In this document: piece by piece, positions 1-8,062 of the stretch
Layout: each line of letters starts with the position of its first letter
Position numbering within the stretch: position 1 is the stretch's first letter
NCBI GenBank assembly: GCA_028456385.1
Contig: JALNQF010000654.1
Span: forward strand, 1 to 17,731
Length of the DNA stretch: 17,731 nt
Direction: 5' to 3'
Origin: Ophiosphaerella korrae
Lineage: Eukaryota > Ascomycota > Dothideomycetes > Pleosporales > Phaeosphaeriaceae
The notes under the pieces: model-generated
Database searches by the model: none
The model's input: only the letters and a program-made list of their open reading frames with translations
What the model was told of the DNA's origin: nothing
Position numbers and translations under genes: made by a program

Positions 1-106
1 GATTAGTTATAGTCTAGTATATAAGAGAGTAATAAGTAGATTAAGTATTACTAGAAGTACTATACTACTAGTTAAGATTATATTACTATAAGTTATTTAA
101 GTTAAA

Positions 107-131
107 TTAGCCTAGATTAGCTTATACTAAT
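107..131 (+). repeat. Intron-like short repeat, copy 1
   Basis: This 25-bp segment reads TTAGCCTAGATTAGC followed by TTATACTAAT. It resembles the copies at 296-325 and 547-576 and ends in the same TACTAAT branch-point-like motif. A TAG follows at 139-141, so it may be the 3' part of an intron whose donor is unclear (GT at about 93 or 102). Confidence 0.35.
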
Positions 132-277
132 ATCTATATAGCCTCTCTACTTTACTTTAGGTTTTTATACTATTTTAAAAGAAAATTAGAAGTAGCTTTA
201 AAAGTAAAAGGCTCTACTAGTATAGAGTATACTACTACTACTAAAGTAGTAAGTAAGGTTTTAGCTAAGATTTAAGA

Positions 278-343
278 GTAAGTCCTATATCTTAATTAGC
301 TCTAATTAGCTTAAATTATACTAATATAACTTATTTTAAGTAG
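278..343 (+). other. Probable intron carrying short repeat copy 2
   Basis: A perfect fungal-type donor GTAAGT lies at 278-283 and a branch-like TACTAAT at 319-325. The best acceptor is TAG at 341-343; AAG at 338-340 is an alternative. The repeat copy proper is 296-325. RIP of CTAACA would give the observed CTAATA. Joining block 1 to block 2 with the TAG acceptor does not give a clean phase, so the exact end or an indel is unresolved. Confidence 0.4.
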
Positions 344-532
344 TATAAGCTTTATTATAAGTACTTATTCTTTTATAGTAGTAAGCTTAGCTTTAATAAA
401 GAGTTCTAGTTTAGTATTTACTTTTTTAACTATAATTATTCTAAGTAAAGTATTATCTAGTGTAAAAATACTAAAAAGTATCCTCTAAAAGAGAATTCTA
501 ACTCTAGTATCTTTAGTACTCCTAAAAAAAAA

Positions 533-587
533 GTAAGTAGCTCTAGTTAGCTTTAATTAGCTTAAGTTATACTAATCTAGCTTTTAG
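533..587 (+). other. Probable 55-nt spliceosomal intron carrying short repeat copy 3
   Basis: The donor is GTAAGT (533-538), the branch-like motif is TACTAAT (570-576) and the acceptor is TAG (585-587). Fifty-five nucleotides is a normal size for an ascomycete intron. The length is 1 mod 3 and joins the upstream frame (codon ending at 532) to the Lys/Ala-rich frame starting at 588. The repeat copy (547-576) matches the one at 296-325 at 28 of 30 positions. Confidence 0.5.
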
Positions 588-776
588 TACTTTAGAATAA
601 GTACTATTATCTTTACTAAAGCTAAGTAGGCTTTTAAAGACGCTAAAAAGGCTAAATAAGCTACTAAGGTAGCTTACTAGGCTACTTTAGCTTATACTAA
701 GAGAACTTCTACTAAGAAGGGCTTAGCTAGTAAAAGTAAGCGTAGTTAGTCTTAGGATTACTTAATAGGGTATAGA

Positions 777-804
777 TTAAGCTAAATTAGCTTAGATTAT
801 ACTT
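777..804 (+). repeat. Intron-like short repeat, copy 4 (degenerate)
   Basis: TTAAGCTAAATTAGC followed by TTAGATTATACTT resembles the core of the copies at 296-325 and 547-576. It has a GTATAG upstream at 770 and a TAG at 816-818, so a 49-nt intron is conceivable. Joining there does not give a good reading frame, so I regard it only as a related repeat. Positions 820-1040 hold no readable gene that I can support. Confidence 0.25.
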
Positions 805-1039
805 AAGTAAAGTAATAGGTAGTAGTTATAGATTTAGATACTCTAAGTATAATACTTTAGCCCTAGTATAGTATTAAAATAGATTTCTTTAGTAGTTAAT
901 ACTATTCTAAGTCTAATTATACTAATTTATACTAATTTATAATATCTTAGTATTTCTCTTAAAGACTTAATATTTTTTTTACTATTAGTACTATTAAATA
1001 CCTAAAAAAAAACTTTTATATATAAGTAAAGGTAGCTAT

Positions 1040-3110
1040 AAGCTTTTCTACTTATCTCTTTCTAAAAGTAAAAGCTATTCTTAGCTTATTTAGCTCTTTA
1101 CTTTTTATACTTCTTTTTTAGTATATAAGTAAGTTTATACTTTCTCTATAATAAATTAAAAGCTTTTAGAGAAAGATTAGCTACTAGTTCCTAAGTATTT
1201 TAGTTTTCTAGGTTATTTTTCTATTTTATTAGATATAGCTATTTTCTATCCTTACTTTACTTTCTTTTTCTTACTTTTTCTATAATATATACGTCTTTAT
1301 CTATTATATTTAAAGCTTTCTCTATTAGGTCTTCTAGTTACGTAATTATACTATTAGAAGTATATTTTTATAGTAGTAACACGTAAAAGACTAAGTATAC
1401 TTTCTTTAAGCTAAGTATATCTATTTTAATATAGTTAGGCTAATTTAAGCTACTATATACTCTAGTCCTAACTATTTCTAGTCTAGCTTTTTCTTTAGCT
1501 TTATAGATTTAATATACTATATAGATAGAAAAATTTAGTCCTTTACTTTAAAAGAGACGTATATCTTTTACTTATTTATATACTTCCTTTAGTACTTTAT
1601 AGCTAGTATAATATTTTTCTTATATTCTTATTATATTATAATTACCTTTATAGCTAATCTCTTTACTAAGGAGTTATTATCTATAGTTAGGTCTAACTTA
1701 AGCTAGTTTAGGCTAATTAGGTATAGACTATAGTATACTTAGAAGGGTATAACCTTTATAGTTATATTTACGCTATTATTATATATATACTCTACTATTA
1801 GTAGCTATTCTACCTAGTTATTTTATTCTAATATATAGTAATAATATAAGTATTATTCTAGAGTTTAGTTTTATCTTTCTATCTACTTATCTATCTAGAA
1901 GTAATATATAGAGGATAGTACCTTTCTAGTATTTAAGTAGTAGTAGAAAGTCTTCTAGTATTTAGTATTTATTAAAAGTCCTCTATATAAGATTACTTTA
2001 GCTAAAATACTATAGAGTTAGATTACTTTACGTATCTAGGCTTAGGCTAAGTTTTACCTATTCTAATTAGACTATACTAGGATATAGTAAACTATTTTAG
2101 TTAAATAGTCTATAATTATAAGTATTATATTATATACTTTACCTATTAATTTACTTAGAGGAAGTTCTATAATAAAGTCTATTATAACTTTTTCTTAAGC
2201 TCTTATTAGTAGTAGAAGGAGTTATATTAGCTTATAAAGTTAGTATCTTTTTATAGTTAACTATTAGTACTTTAAGTAGGTATTATAGTATTCTATTACT
2301 TCTTTTCTTACTCTCTTCTAAGTATATAGCCTTAAGAGCTTCTTTAGAGTTTTTCTTATACTAAAATAGCTTACTAGAGGGTTATTATAATACTTTCTAA
2401 GTATATCTACTTTTTCTTTAGGTATTATAAGAAGTTTCTACTCTTTTAGCTACTCTTTAGGTTAAATTAAGCTATCTTACGCTAATTTATCCTCTAATTT
2501 ATTAGATATAGCTTTTTTACTCTAGTCTATATTACTTTATTCTTTTAGGTCTCTTAGTTCTAGTAGTTATATCTTTTCTTCCTCTTAAAACTTTTTATAA
2601 GATACTTCTTCTTCTTTATACTTTATTATACTTTAACTACGTATTACTATAGCTACTTAAAAGAGTATAGCTCTTTTAACTCTTATAAGAATCCTTTATA
2701 TTAGCTAAATAAAGGCCTTATTATATTTCTTTTTTAATAATATTATTTTAGCTATATAATCTAGCTTTCTAAAGAGTCTATCTACTAAGTTTATAGTACC
2801 TAAGTAGTAGTAGATAATAAAGTTAAACTTTATAAGGCTTAAGTAAGCCTAGACCTACTTATTGTTTAATACTTTAGTTTCTATAAACTATTTTAGGTTA
2901 TAGTAGTCTATAAAGATCTTAAATAGAACTTTATTAAAGTAGTAGTACTAGTATTTTAAGCTTTTAGTTATTATAAGTAACTCTTAGTTATACGTATTAT
3001 AATTATACTTTACTTAAATAAATTTTCTTAAGAAGAAGTTAACTAGCCTCTACTAAGCTAAGTTAACTTTAGTTAAGACTAATTAGCTTAATATACCTAT
3101 TAGATAAGTT
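1040..3110 (-). pseudogene. Element C: 5'-truncated Ty3/Gypsy chromovirus pol (RNase H, integrase, chromodomain)
   Basis: This relic runs right to left. RNase H begins near 3110 with a GILS-type start, then FFLRKF (3037), an ELLIITKSLKY block and FIDYYNLK with its Asp at 2908-2906. The integrase zinc domain (about 2398-2270) keeps the H-H-C-C spacing, but His and Cys codons now read Tyr. The catalytic core shows IDFIIELPLSK with Asp at 2179-2177, then IDYLTK and a decayed YHPQTDGQ-type stretch. A GPY/F-like stretch follows. A chromodomain lies at about 1292-1170 with VYIIEKVRKRK and YLIKWKN, ending TWELVANL-like. One frameshift lies near 1388, between the GPY/F region and an FHVLLL-like motif. 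Many TAG/TAA stops sit where Trp or Gln is expected. The 5' end (gag, protease, most of RT) is missing. It is a different lineage from elements A and B, judged by sequence. Confidence 0.85.
1170..1292 (-). other. Chromodomain of element C
   Basis: Read right to left, the frame gives VYIIEKVRKRK, a stop where Trp is expected, SKDRK, then YLIKWKN and a TWEL-type motif. This is the canonical chromodomain order (aromatic residue, hydrophobic strand, YLVKWKGY-type strand, TWEP-type motif). In chromoviruses the domain sits at the integrase C-terminus and is thought to direct insertion to heterochromatin by binding methylated histone H3. The frame differs from the upstream integrase frame because of the frameshift near 1388. 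Confidence 0.75.
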
Positions 3111-3288
3111 ATACAATTAAATACTTAATACGTAATTAGATATATAATTATATATACAATTACTAAGCTACTAACTCTAATATAGCTAAAAGGAATTAAA
3201 CAAAGAATCTTATATATAAAGAGATAGACTACGTTAGTATAACTAATATAATAAAGAAACTAGTACCTTAATAGAAAGAGTATTAAAG
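3111..3288. other. Short unassigned stretch between element C and element A
   Basis: I see no readable gene in either direction. Several CA dinucleotides survive here (near 3112, 3155 and 3199), which is more than in the preceding 3 kb. It is therefore less thoroughly mutated, or different in origin, from element C. The border near 3110 is where the RNase H reading is lost. Confidence 0.4.
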
Positions 3289-3293
3289 ATCTA
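3289..3293. repeat. Target-site duplication of element A, left copy (ATCTA)
   Basis: ATCTA directly precedes the left LTR of element A and recurs directly after its right LTR at 17353-17357. A 5-bp duplication is the normal product of Ty3/Gypsy integrase. It shows that the two outer LTRs belong to one insertion event. Confidence 0.85.
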
Positions 3294-3721
3294 TATAACA
3301 GGATTACTAGGGTCGACTTCTTAATAACCTTTAGGGTGTTAGTAGATTACAAGGTAATAACAAAATCTTATATTATAATTAGTAATAACTATAAATAATA
3401 GTTAATTTGTATATACAATATTAAGTATTAGCGTTCTAGGTTAAAGATTAGATTACTAATACTATCCTAATAATACGTATCCTATTAACTATATACTTAT
3501 ACTAATCTATTTATATAACGCTATAGATTACTACTAATCTATTTATACGTAATTATAGATTACTTTTAATCTATTTATATATAATTATAGATTACTACTA
3601 CGTGTTCTAGTTATAAGTAGTTTCCTAATTAAGGTTGTTACTCTACTTATCTTATACTTTGTTAGTACCTAAGTTAGGACTAATTAGGTCTATCTTAATT
3701 TCTCTTGTTACGCCTATAACA
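3294..3721 (-). repeat. 3' LTR of element A (left, 428 bp)
   Basis: On the minus strand it starts TGTTATAGGCG and ends CCTGTTATA, a TGT...ACA terminus whose final CA has mutated to TA. The mate is 16894-17352. It shares the short end motif ATTACTAGGG with the element B LTR, but the bodies differ. It contains three hairpin repeat units at 3503-3594, against four in the mate. Confidence 0.9.
3503..3594. repeat. Array of three hairpin units inside the left LTR of element A
   Basis: Three 28-bp units begin at 3503, 3535 and 3567. Each starts TAATCTAT and ends ATAGATTA, which are perfect inverted repeats able to form an 8-bp stem. The unit middles vary. Period is 32 bp. The right-hand LTR carries four such units. 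Confidence 0.8.
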
Positions 3722-3735
3722 CTATCTTCTCTTCT
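3722..3735 (-). other. Polypurine tract of element A
   Basis: The minus strand reads AGAAGAGAAGATAG directly before the LTR start TGTTAT. A purine run abutting the 3' LTR primes plus-strand DNA synthesis in LTR retrotransposons. It confirms that the element points right to left. It is now cut off from its own coding region by element B. Confidence 0.8.
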
Positions 3736-3737
3736 AG

Positions 3738-3742
3738 ATAGG
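3738..3742. repeat. Target-site duplication of element B, left copy (ATAGG)
   Basis: ATAGG here and at 10768-10772 flank element B. Removing B and one copy restores CTAGATAGGTTCT, which lines up with CTAGGTAGGTTCT at the equivalent place in element B itself (4197-4209). That agreement supports both the duplication and the exact LTR ends. Confidence 0.85.
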
Positions 3743-4184
3743 TGTAATAGGTGTTACTAGGGTCGACTTCCTAATACCTAATTAGGAGTTAGTAGATTAA
3801 GAGGTAATAACAGAAGTTTATATTAGGATCTATAATAACTATAAATAATAGAAGATGTTTTGTAACTATCTTGTATTAGCGTTCTATAGTTAAAAGATTA
3901 AATTACTAATACTATCTTAATAATGCGCATTACTACTAACTATATACCTATACTTCTTAGCTAGCTTTATACTTTGTATTTACTAAGATTGTAAATCGCG
4001 AATTTATTACGTATATAAATTTGTACTTTGTATTTACTAAGATTGTAAATTGTAAATTTATTACGTATCCTTATTGTAGTTAGCTTCCTAGTTAAGTTTG
4101 TTGCCCTATAGGTTATATATGTTGTTATTATCTATAGTAGGGCTAATTAGTTTAAATTAGCTTTCCCTTGTTACTACTGTAACA
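3743..4184 (-). repeat. 3' LTR of element B (left, 442 bp)
   Basis: The plus strand starts TGTAATAGGTGTTAC and ends CTGTAACA, so the minus strand has an intact TGT...ACA terminus. It is more AT-mutated than its mate at most of the differing sites. It contains a 54-bp-period direct repeat at 3970-4068. Confidence 0.92.
3970..4068. repeat. Two-unit direct repeat in the left LTR of element B
   Basis: Two 45-bp units (3970-4014 and 4024-4068) share TTTGTATTTACTAAGATTG and AATTTATTACGTAT. They lie 54 bp apart. The same pair lies at 10553-10651 in the other LTR, where it keeps more C and G. Repeats of this kind in LTRs often lie in transcription control regions, which is inference here. Confidence 0.7.
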
Positions 4185-4198
4185 CTATTCTCCTCTCT
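4185..4198 (-). other. Polypurine tract of element B
   Basis: The minus strand reads AGAGAGGAGAATAG directly before TGTTAC, the start of the 3' LTR. It sits at the same place as the purine tract of element A and fixes the orientation of the element. Confidence 0.82.
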
Positions 4199-4202
4199 AG
4201 GT

Positions 4203-4860
4203 AGGTTCTTATTTCTCTATCCTAGGCCTAAGGTTATTAGTCTAGTTTGTTCGTTTATCTCTAGTTCTTTATTATTCTCTATATCTTTACGTTCTAATTG
4301 TAATAAACTTCTTCTTATTACTCGTATTACTTGTAACAAGGTTAAAATATTTCCTTACTCCTATTATACTTAGCTAAAACTTACGTGCTTTATATCCTTA
4401 AAAGATAGTAAATACTATAACAAGTATATTCTAGCTAATATTTAATACAAGTATACACTATCTAGCGTTTCTCTTATAGAGTGTAGGTATTTAATTTCTA
4501 TATAGTCTCTTCTTGCTAAGTTATATAGGGCGAGCTATTAACTAGGCTTAAGAGACACTATCGTTATAGCTTATAGTAGCTAAGGCTAAGTGTAAGCTAA
4601 CTCTTTATAAGCTAGTAGATCTTTATTCTTACGTTAAGCGTCTTTGTAAGATAAAGGCTTATAATAACGCTAAATTATCTAAATAGTCTTATACCTTAGA
4701 GGCTAAGATAGACCTTAAAGATATAGTTTAGGCTGCTCTAGCTCCTATTATATTAGGCGTTCCTAACGCCTCTCTATCTAGTAGTAGTATTATTAGTTTT
4801 CTTAATTTACTACAAGGCGCTCTAGAAGGTTTTAATTTTAGAAGTCCTCTAGTTTCTTAA
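4203..4860 (+). pseudogene. Opposite-strand (antisense) coding relic of element B, unknown function
   Basis: I do not recognise the product. On the plus strand, frame 0 (position mod 3) is open from 4203 to 4372. It then carries CFISLKDSKYY and SVSLIECRYLISI (to about 4550) with stops only at Gln/Trp-like TAA or TAG. Frame 1 then carries YKLVDLYSYVKRLCKIKA, ILGVPNASLSSSS and LLQGALEGFNF, and stops at TAA 4858-4860. The same two blocks, in the same relative frames (+1), occur in element A at about 10918-11424, and the final VPNASLSSSS...LVS segment is the best conserved. The design resembles a Cys-containing N-terminus, a basic middle and a Ser-rich tail. Its end overlaps the last 59 bp of pol on the other strand. 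A +1 shift or a lost intron separates the blocks. No ATG can be assigned because RIP removed TG. Confidence 0.42.
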
Positions 4861-4990
4861 GGTAGTTAAAGTTGTCTTCTAGTTCCTATATTTCCTCCTA
4901 TAGTTGTCCTTTCTCGTCTATACTTATCTATTCTACTAGGTAGTAGTTCCTACTATTATAGAACTATTGTGCTAGGATTTCTTTAACTTC
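4860..4990 (-). other. Chromodomain-like C-terminus of element B integrase
   Basis: The frame reads EVKEILAQ, FYNSRNYYLVEW-like (Trp now TAG), DEKGQL, EEI and ELEDNFNYLKKLEDF. The strand YYLVEW and the later WE/ELEDN match the YLVKWKGY and WEPxxN parts of chromodomains, but the domain is more divergent than that of element C. Element A has the same tail at 11554-11425. Confidence 0.65.
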
Positions 4991-5199
4991 TTATTCCTTT
5001 TGTTCTCTATACGTGTCTACTTTGTACACTAGTAGTTCTACTTCTAGTAGTGCTTGTTCTAGTAGGGCTATATAGAATGTTAGGTATATCCTTATCTTAC
5101 TTAGTAGCTTTAGTTTAAATATAACTAGTGTAACTTCTTTCTTAATTTTATATAGTCCTATCTTAACGTAGTCTAACTTTAAACTAAGTCGTTTACTTT

Positions 5200-6100
5200 T
5201 AATATTCTTTTGTACTAACTATACTTTTTCTCCCTCTCTAAATTAAAGTCCCTCTTTATACTTTCTATTATAGTACTTTGCTATTTAATCCTATAGGAAC
5301 TCTACGTCTTATCTTAATTAATCGTGTATATCTTTAAGTCTATTAGCAAAGTTTTCTCCTCTTAGTAACTAAGATATTTCTATTCTTAGTATTCTATATA
5401 CGCTAGGCTTAAATCCGTAATTTGTAAAGAAGGGTAATACTCCTATTACTACGTTCTTTACGCTGTTGTATGCTAGCTGTGCTATAGGTAGTAACTATAC
5501 CTAATTGTTCTAGTTGTAGTTAAGGTAGTATCTTAGGTATTGTTCTACTATCTAATTTATTCGTTCTAACTATCTATTTATTTATAGGTAATATACTATA
5601 GACATTATATATTTAATTCCTAATTACGCTATTATTGTTCTCTATAGTTTTAATGTAAATCGTACGTCTCTATCTATAACGATCTTATCTAGTAGTCTAT
5701 ATTAACTAATTATAGTTCCTAGAACTTAGTATATAGCAACCTCTATCCCGCTTTTCTCTTTATATAGTTTAAAGTATATATACTTTGTAAGCTTATCTAC
5801 TATTATTAAGATTCTATTATATTTAACCCCTAATATTAAGTCTTTAGACTTTAGTAACTTCGTAATAAAGTCTATTGTAATAACTCCCTATAGTTGTTCT
5901 AGTACTTCTACTAGTTGTAATATTCTATATAGTATATATCTATTGTGTTTATTCCTTTAATATTCTATATAGTCTTGTAGTACTTCTATTACTATCTATC
6001 TTACTTTTAGAATATAGTAATCTCGTAGTAGTCTATCTAATATTTTCTTAATACCTTAGTAACTATATACTAGCAATTTATAGAATTATTGTATAAATTC
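5200..6100 (-). other. Integrase of element B with intact D,D35E residues
   Basis: The zinc domain (about 6088-5945) reads VYSY, GIKKILDRLL and DYIEY with ligand His/Cys mutated to Tyr. The catalytic Asp codons are GAC 5872-5870 (IDFITKLLKS) and GAT 5674-5672 (VIDRDVRF). Glu is GAA 5566-5564 (LERINQ), exactly 35 residues after the second Asp. VDKLTKY and a YLQINRQ stretch (from YHPQTDGQ) are also visible. A GPY/F-type module follows (KIGLYKIKKEV) with ILLSKIRIYL-type continuation. The three acidic codons survive because the base before each is A, not T. Confidence 0.87.
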
Positions 6101-6334
6101 TCTTTAGATTTTCCTTAAGATATATATTCTTCTATAGGCTTGTACAAATCCTTCTTAGATTTCTAGTTTCTCTATTTCTTTAGATACTTCTTTTGTTGTC
6201 TTCTAAATCTATTTATCTAGCTCGCTACTCTTCCTTTTAAGTATTGTAGCTATTTTATATATATTTAAGACTAAGTATCTTTCTTTGTTCTTAACTAGAA
6301 CTATACTAGTAGCGCTTACTTCTTCTTATAAGTC

Positions 6335-6634
6335 TAGTCTTCTACTAAGGGCGTCTATAAACTAATTGTCTTTCCCTTTTATATATATAATTTCTATATT
6401 AAACGTTAACAAGTATTCCTACTATCTTGTATAGCGTTATAATAGTTCTTTATTTGTTATAAATCCTATAAGATTCTTATAGTCTATATAGACCTTTATC
6501 TAATATTTTGCTCCTTATAAGTATACTCTCTATTACTTAAATACTTTATAGATTACTAGTATTTCTTTATTATAGATTAGGTAGTTAAGTTCTACTATCT
6601 TTATTTTCTTAGAGAAGTACTTAACTAAGTATTC
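6335..6634 (-). other. RNase H domain of element B
   Basis: The frame reads EYLVKYFSKKIK, ELNYLIYNKEILVIYK, then KVYIDYKNLIGFITNKELL and ends DALSRRL. These match the RT-linked RNase H of Ty3/Gypsy elements (FSRKL, Y-x2-D-KE-L-A, V-x-DHKNL, DALSR). The KE glutamate and the Asp of YIDYKNL remain. The His of DHKNL reads Tyr. Confidence 0.85.
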
Positions 6635-6749
6635 TTTTTTAGTCTCTAGGTCTTCCTATATTAGTACTATTCTATAGACTAAGTTAGATGCGTCTATCTT
6701 TACTATTACTAGTAGGTCTAGGTTATATATTCTAATAACTAGGTTTTCT

Positions 6750-7500
6750 ATAAACTTCTTCTTAATCTTCTTAAATACCTTGTCGCATTCCTATATCTAT
6801 TTAAACAGCGTATCTTTTTTTATAAGTCTTGTTATTAGTTCTATATCTTTAAACTATCCTACTATTAACTTTCTATAAAAGTTAGCTAGTCTATAAAATT
6901 ATTATACTTCTTTTAGGTTTCTTAGTATTAGCTATTCGTTAATTAACTTAATCTTTTCTAGATTAATCTTAATTTTTCCTAGTTCTATAATAAACCCTAG
7001 GAAATCTATTTCCTTTATATAGAACTCGCATTTTCTTATCTTAAGAAATATTTTAGCTTTTACTAGTTTTTCTAGTACTTTGTGTATATATTATACGTGT
7101 TCTTCCTCTATTTCTAAGAATATAAGGATATTATCTAAGTATGTAAATATAAATATATCTAAGTACTCTCTTAGTACTATATTAATCCTTTCTTAGAATA
7201 CTACTAGTATATTTATTAAGCTAAATAGTATAACTAAATATTTATATAATCTTTATTATATTCTAAATACTATTTTCTATTTATTACCTTCTTTAATTCT
7301 AATTTAGTAGTAGGCGTTCTAGATATCTAACTTTATAAAGATTGTTGCTTTCTATAGTTTATCTTGTATTACGTCTATCTTTAATAAGGAGTATTAGTTC
7401 TTGTTTATAACTACGTTAGTTTTTCTAAAATCTACGCAAGGTCTTTTATTACTTATTCTTTTCTTGTCTATAAAGATAAGTCTATAAGCTACTAAGGATT
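6750..7500 (-). other. Reverse transcriptase core of element B
   Basis: Motifs in order: RPCVDFRKTN (7435-7424 for VDFR), KLDI (7333-7322) followed by an AYY-IRIKEG segment, WKIVFR with its Trp now a stop, LFSLIN in place of the usual GLxNAP-like motif, and TYLDNILIF with YLDNI at 7141-7127. The second catalytic Asp is Asn through TG to TA change at GATGAT. The order and spacing are those of Ty3/Gypsy RT. Confidence 0.88.
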
Positions 7501-8023
7501 TAGATTCTCTTATCTATCCCTTTTTTATTGCGTTTTAAATAAATACTCGTTTAATCTTTAATTCTTCTTCTATTTTCTAGTAGACTAAGCTCTACCCTAC
7601 GTCTTTTCTTTCTTCTATTTCTATCGCTAAGTCCTATAGTTAATATTCTAGAAGGTAATCTTTAGGTTCTATAAGCTATTCTTCCTATTTCTTATATTCT
7701 TCTAGGAATTCTCCCTTATAGGTGTTCTTGTAGGCCTTTAACGTATCTATTCTATAGTAGTTAATCTTCTCTATCTTTTAATTAATATATAAGTTAGTTA
7801 TCTATAACTATAGTATTCCTAATATTATATCTTATTTATTATTAATTGTCGTTATATCTATAACTATGTTTTTAATTATTATCCCTTCTAATTTAAGCGT
7901 AGAGGGAACTGTCTTAAACTGTATAGGTTCTTAGAATAGTTTTCCTTTAATCGTACTTAGTTATTAAGAGTACTTCTTTATTATATACTTTATTCCTTAT
8001 ATTTCTATAAACTTCTTTAATAT

Positions 8024-8062
8024 AAAGTTTCTCGTAGCTCTACTATTAATTATTAATTGTAC
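8024..8062 (-). other. Aspartic protease active site of element B (Asp lost)
   Basis: The frame reads VQLIINSRATRNFI at residues 735-748. The retroviral-type protease motif would be DSG followed by AT. Asp is now Asn (AAT 8047-8045) and Gly is Arg (AGA 8041-8039). Both changes are G-to-A after a T, the RIP context. The copy in element A has the same Asn-Ser-Arg. Confidence 0.78.

Larger units (their letters stand above)
120..760 (+). pseudogene. Plus-strand spliced gene relic of element C, unknown function
   Basis: I do not recognise this gene. Three open blocks read on the plus strand. Block 1, about 153-277, includes EVALKVKGSTSIEYTTTTKV and has no stop until 273. Block 2, 344-532, is rich in Tyr, Phe, Lys and Ser and ends STPKKK. 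Block 3, 588-746, is rich in Lys and Ala (KAFKDAKKAK-like) and would suit a basic coiled coil. Between blocks 2 and 3 is a convincing intron at 533-587: GTAAGT donor, TACTAAT branch motif, TAG acceptor. Its 55 nt (1 mod 3) restores the frame. A second GTAAGT at 278 with TACTAAT at 319-325 suggests another intron before block 2, but its acceptor and phase are not settled. Stops inside the blocks are TAA/TAG, as RIP of CAA, CAG or TGG would give. It converges on the pol relic of element C. The Tyr-rich block may once have been Cys/His-rich, which is inference. Confidence 0.38.

Noticed and set aside
1425..2505. CTAATTAG / TTAAGCTA-like motifs near 1431, 1690, 2060 and 2465 as further copies of the intron-like repeat
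   Set aside because: On the minus strand these positions read through as continuous integrase coding sequence in the expected frame. They look like composition effects of RIP.
3503..3594. CRISPR-like array
   Set aside because: The regular palindromic units lie inside an LTR of a fungal retrotransposon, have no distinct spacers and no cas genes nearby.
3752..4184. LTR of element B starting at TGTTAC (3752) with ATAGG 3747-3751 as duplication
   Set aside because: The sequence TAATAGG precedes TGTTAC at both ends of element B, so it belongs to the LTR. Starting at 3743 gives TGT...ACA ends, a duplication at 3738-3742, and a restored empty site that matches the same region in element B.
4755..4771. 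Perfect 7-bp inverted repeat AGGCGTT-CCT-AACGCCT as a terminator or regulatory hairpin
   Set aside because: It lies inside the opposite-strand coding relic, and the left arm is not conserved in element A (GGTATTCCTAACGCC), so chance is the simpler reading.
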